Assembly: GCA_016200765.1 (NCBI GenBank)
Contig: JACQEC010000142.1
Location: 1-6,501 of the forward strand
Reading direction: 5' to 3'
Length of the DNA stretch: 6,501 bases
Origin: Chloroflexota bacterium
Lineage (GTDB): Bacteria; Chloroflexota; Anaerolineae; JACRMK01
Shown here piece after piece: positions 5,521 through 6,501 of this stretch; position 1 is the first letter of the stretch, and each line of letters starts with the position of its first letter. Under the pieces are notes generated by a model. That model saw nothing but the letters and a program-made list of their open reading frames with translations. It was not told where the DNA came from and did no database searches. Made by a program: the position numbers and the translations under genes.

Positions 5521-6501
5521 CTACTTGACCGTCACATTGGCGACGATGATCTGGTTGCTGGTGTGCGGCTTCCAGCCGTCCAGTTTCGGGCTGACGCCGT
5601 ACAGGTAGATCGAACTCCACAAGTAGATGGCGGGCGGGTCGTCGTTCAACACTTTGCCCAACTGCTTGTAGGTCTCAATGCGCTTGTTCACGTCCAGCGT
5701 GCCGGCGCCCTGATCAATCAGCTTATCCACGTCGGCGTTGGAATAGCGGGTCAGCAAGCCTTTGGTCTTCACCCAGAAGTTGAGCAGGGTCGAAGGGTCG
5801 CCCGATCCGCCCAAGCGGGCGGCAATCAAGCCGCTCGTCGTGTGCTTGATCCAGTTGTCGTTGAAAATCGAGATCTCGAAGCTGCGGATGGTGGCCTTAA
5901 CGCCCATCTTGGCGAGTTCGCCCACCACCGCCTGCGTCAAGTCGAGCCGGTCGCACGTGCACGCATCCAGCATAATATCAAAGCCGCTGGCAAGCCCAGC
6001 CTCCGCCAAAAGCGACTTGGCCTTGTTCAGGTCGTAGGGATAGGGCTTGAGAGTTGAATCGTAGCCCATCACGCCGGCGGCGAAGGGGCTGGCGATACGC
6101 TGGCCGCGCCCTTGCAGCAAAGCGGCGACGATGCCCTCGACGTTCACGCCGTAATTCAGCGCCTGCCGCACGCGCTTATCCGCCAGCGGCCCGCCCGCAT
6201 CGGCCACCAGCCAGATGTCAAAGTGCGAACCGGTGTCGAGCGCGGCCGCTTTGAACCCGGCGGCCTCGACATCCTTAACCTGATCGGTGGGCAAGTCCTG
6301 AATCAGGTGCACGCGGCCGGTCTTGAGTTCGGCAATGCGGGTGGAGGCTTCTGGAATCGGGCGGAAGATTACCGTCTTGACCAGCGGCTTGCCCTTGAAA
6401 CTGCCCACCCAGTAGTTCGGGTTCGCCTCGACGGTCGCGTGGTCGTCTTTCACCCACTCGACAAATTTGAACGGCCCGGTGCCCACCGGCGCCTTGCCAA
6501 A
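5521..6501 (-). CDS. Peptide-type ABC transporter substrate-binding protein (SBP_bac_5), C-terminal part (cut by window edge)
   Basis: The frame is open from the window edge to a TAG at 5521-5523, giving 326 visible residues; members usually have 500-600, so the signal peptide and first lobe lie outside. The visible part starts with FGKAPVGTGPFKFVEW (1-16), the conserved PVGTGPF motif of family 5 solute-binding proteins. NPNYW (about 27-31) and ADKRVRQALNYGVNVEGIV (from about residue 103) follow, then PYDLNKAKSLLAEAG, the typical repeated landmarks of the second lobe. The protein binds peptides or similar solutes outside the membrane and hands them to the two permeases encoded next. The ligand cannot be inferred: dipeptides, oligopeptides, nickel and glycosides are all served by this family. 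A GTG at 6486 could look like a start, but the family motif continues upstream of it, so it is internal. Confidence 0.95.
   Translation of the reverse strand, partial: FGKAPVGTGPFKFVEWVKDDHATVEANPNYWVGSFKGKPLVKTVIFRPIPEASTRIAELKTGRVHLIQDLPTDQVKDVEAAGFKAAALDTGSHFDIWLVADAGGPLADKRVRQALNYGVNVEGIVAALLQGRGQRIASPFAAGVMGYDSTLKPYPYDLNKAKSLLAEAGLASGFDIMLDACTCDRLDLTQAVVGELAKMGVKATIRSFEISIFNDNWIKHTTSGLIAARLGGSGDPSTLLNFWVKTKGLLTRYSNADVDKLIDQGAGTLDVNKRIETYKQLGKVLNDDPPAIYLWSSIYLYGVSPKLDGWKPHTSNQIIVANVTVK

Overview
The window is GC-rich chromosomal DNA, by eye about 60% or more, and every convincing gene lies on the minus strand. The peptide ABC transporter of the SBP_bac_5/DppB/DppC type, the palindromic repeats and the 7-base 'GGGAGTA' repeat arrays suggest a free-living bacterium, possibly Chloroflexota. 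That placement comes from general impression and is not proven, because there is no rRNA or marker gene here.

Reading in the direction of transcription (high to low coordinates), the first block is a dipeptide/oligopeptide transporter: the C-terminal two thirds or so of a periplasmic-type substrate-binding protein (5521-6501, cut by the window edge), then a DppB-like permease (4425-5342) and a DppC-like permease (3453-4400). No ATPase genes follow in the window. The gap between the binding protein and DppB holds two opposed arrays of degenerate heptads around a 12-bp palindrome. A perfect 12-bp inverted repeat lies inside the start of the DppC gene.

A 381-base spacer (3072-3452) separates the transporter from the second block. 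It holds a run of five small palindromes (3298-3418) and a TATAAT-type promoter reading towards lower coordinates.

The second block looks like one operon: a Nudix hydrolase (2526-3071), a DUF4062-like small protein starting 3 bases later (1923-2522), an M24 Xaa-Pro peptidase broken by a deletion plus frameshift near 1088-1108 (837-1873), and the N-terminal half of a thiamine-diphosphate enzyme of the acetolactate synthase family (1-794, cut by the window edge).

The transporter and the Xaa-Pro peptidase fit peptide uptake and breakdown. The Nudix/DUF4062 pair is the least explained part. No complete new system is evident. The most notable things are the repeat elements, the broken peptidase and the Nudix/DUF4062 coupling.
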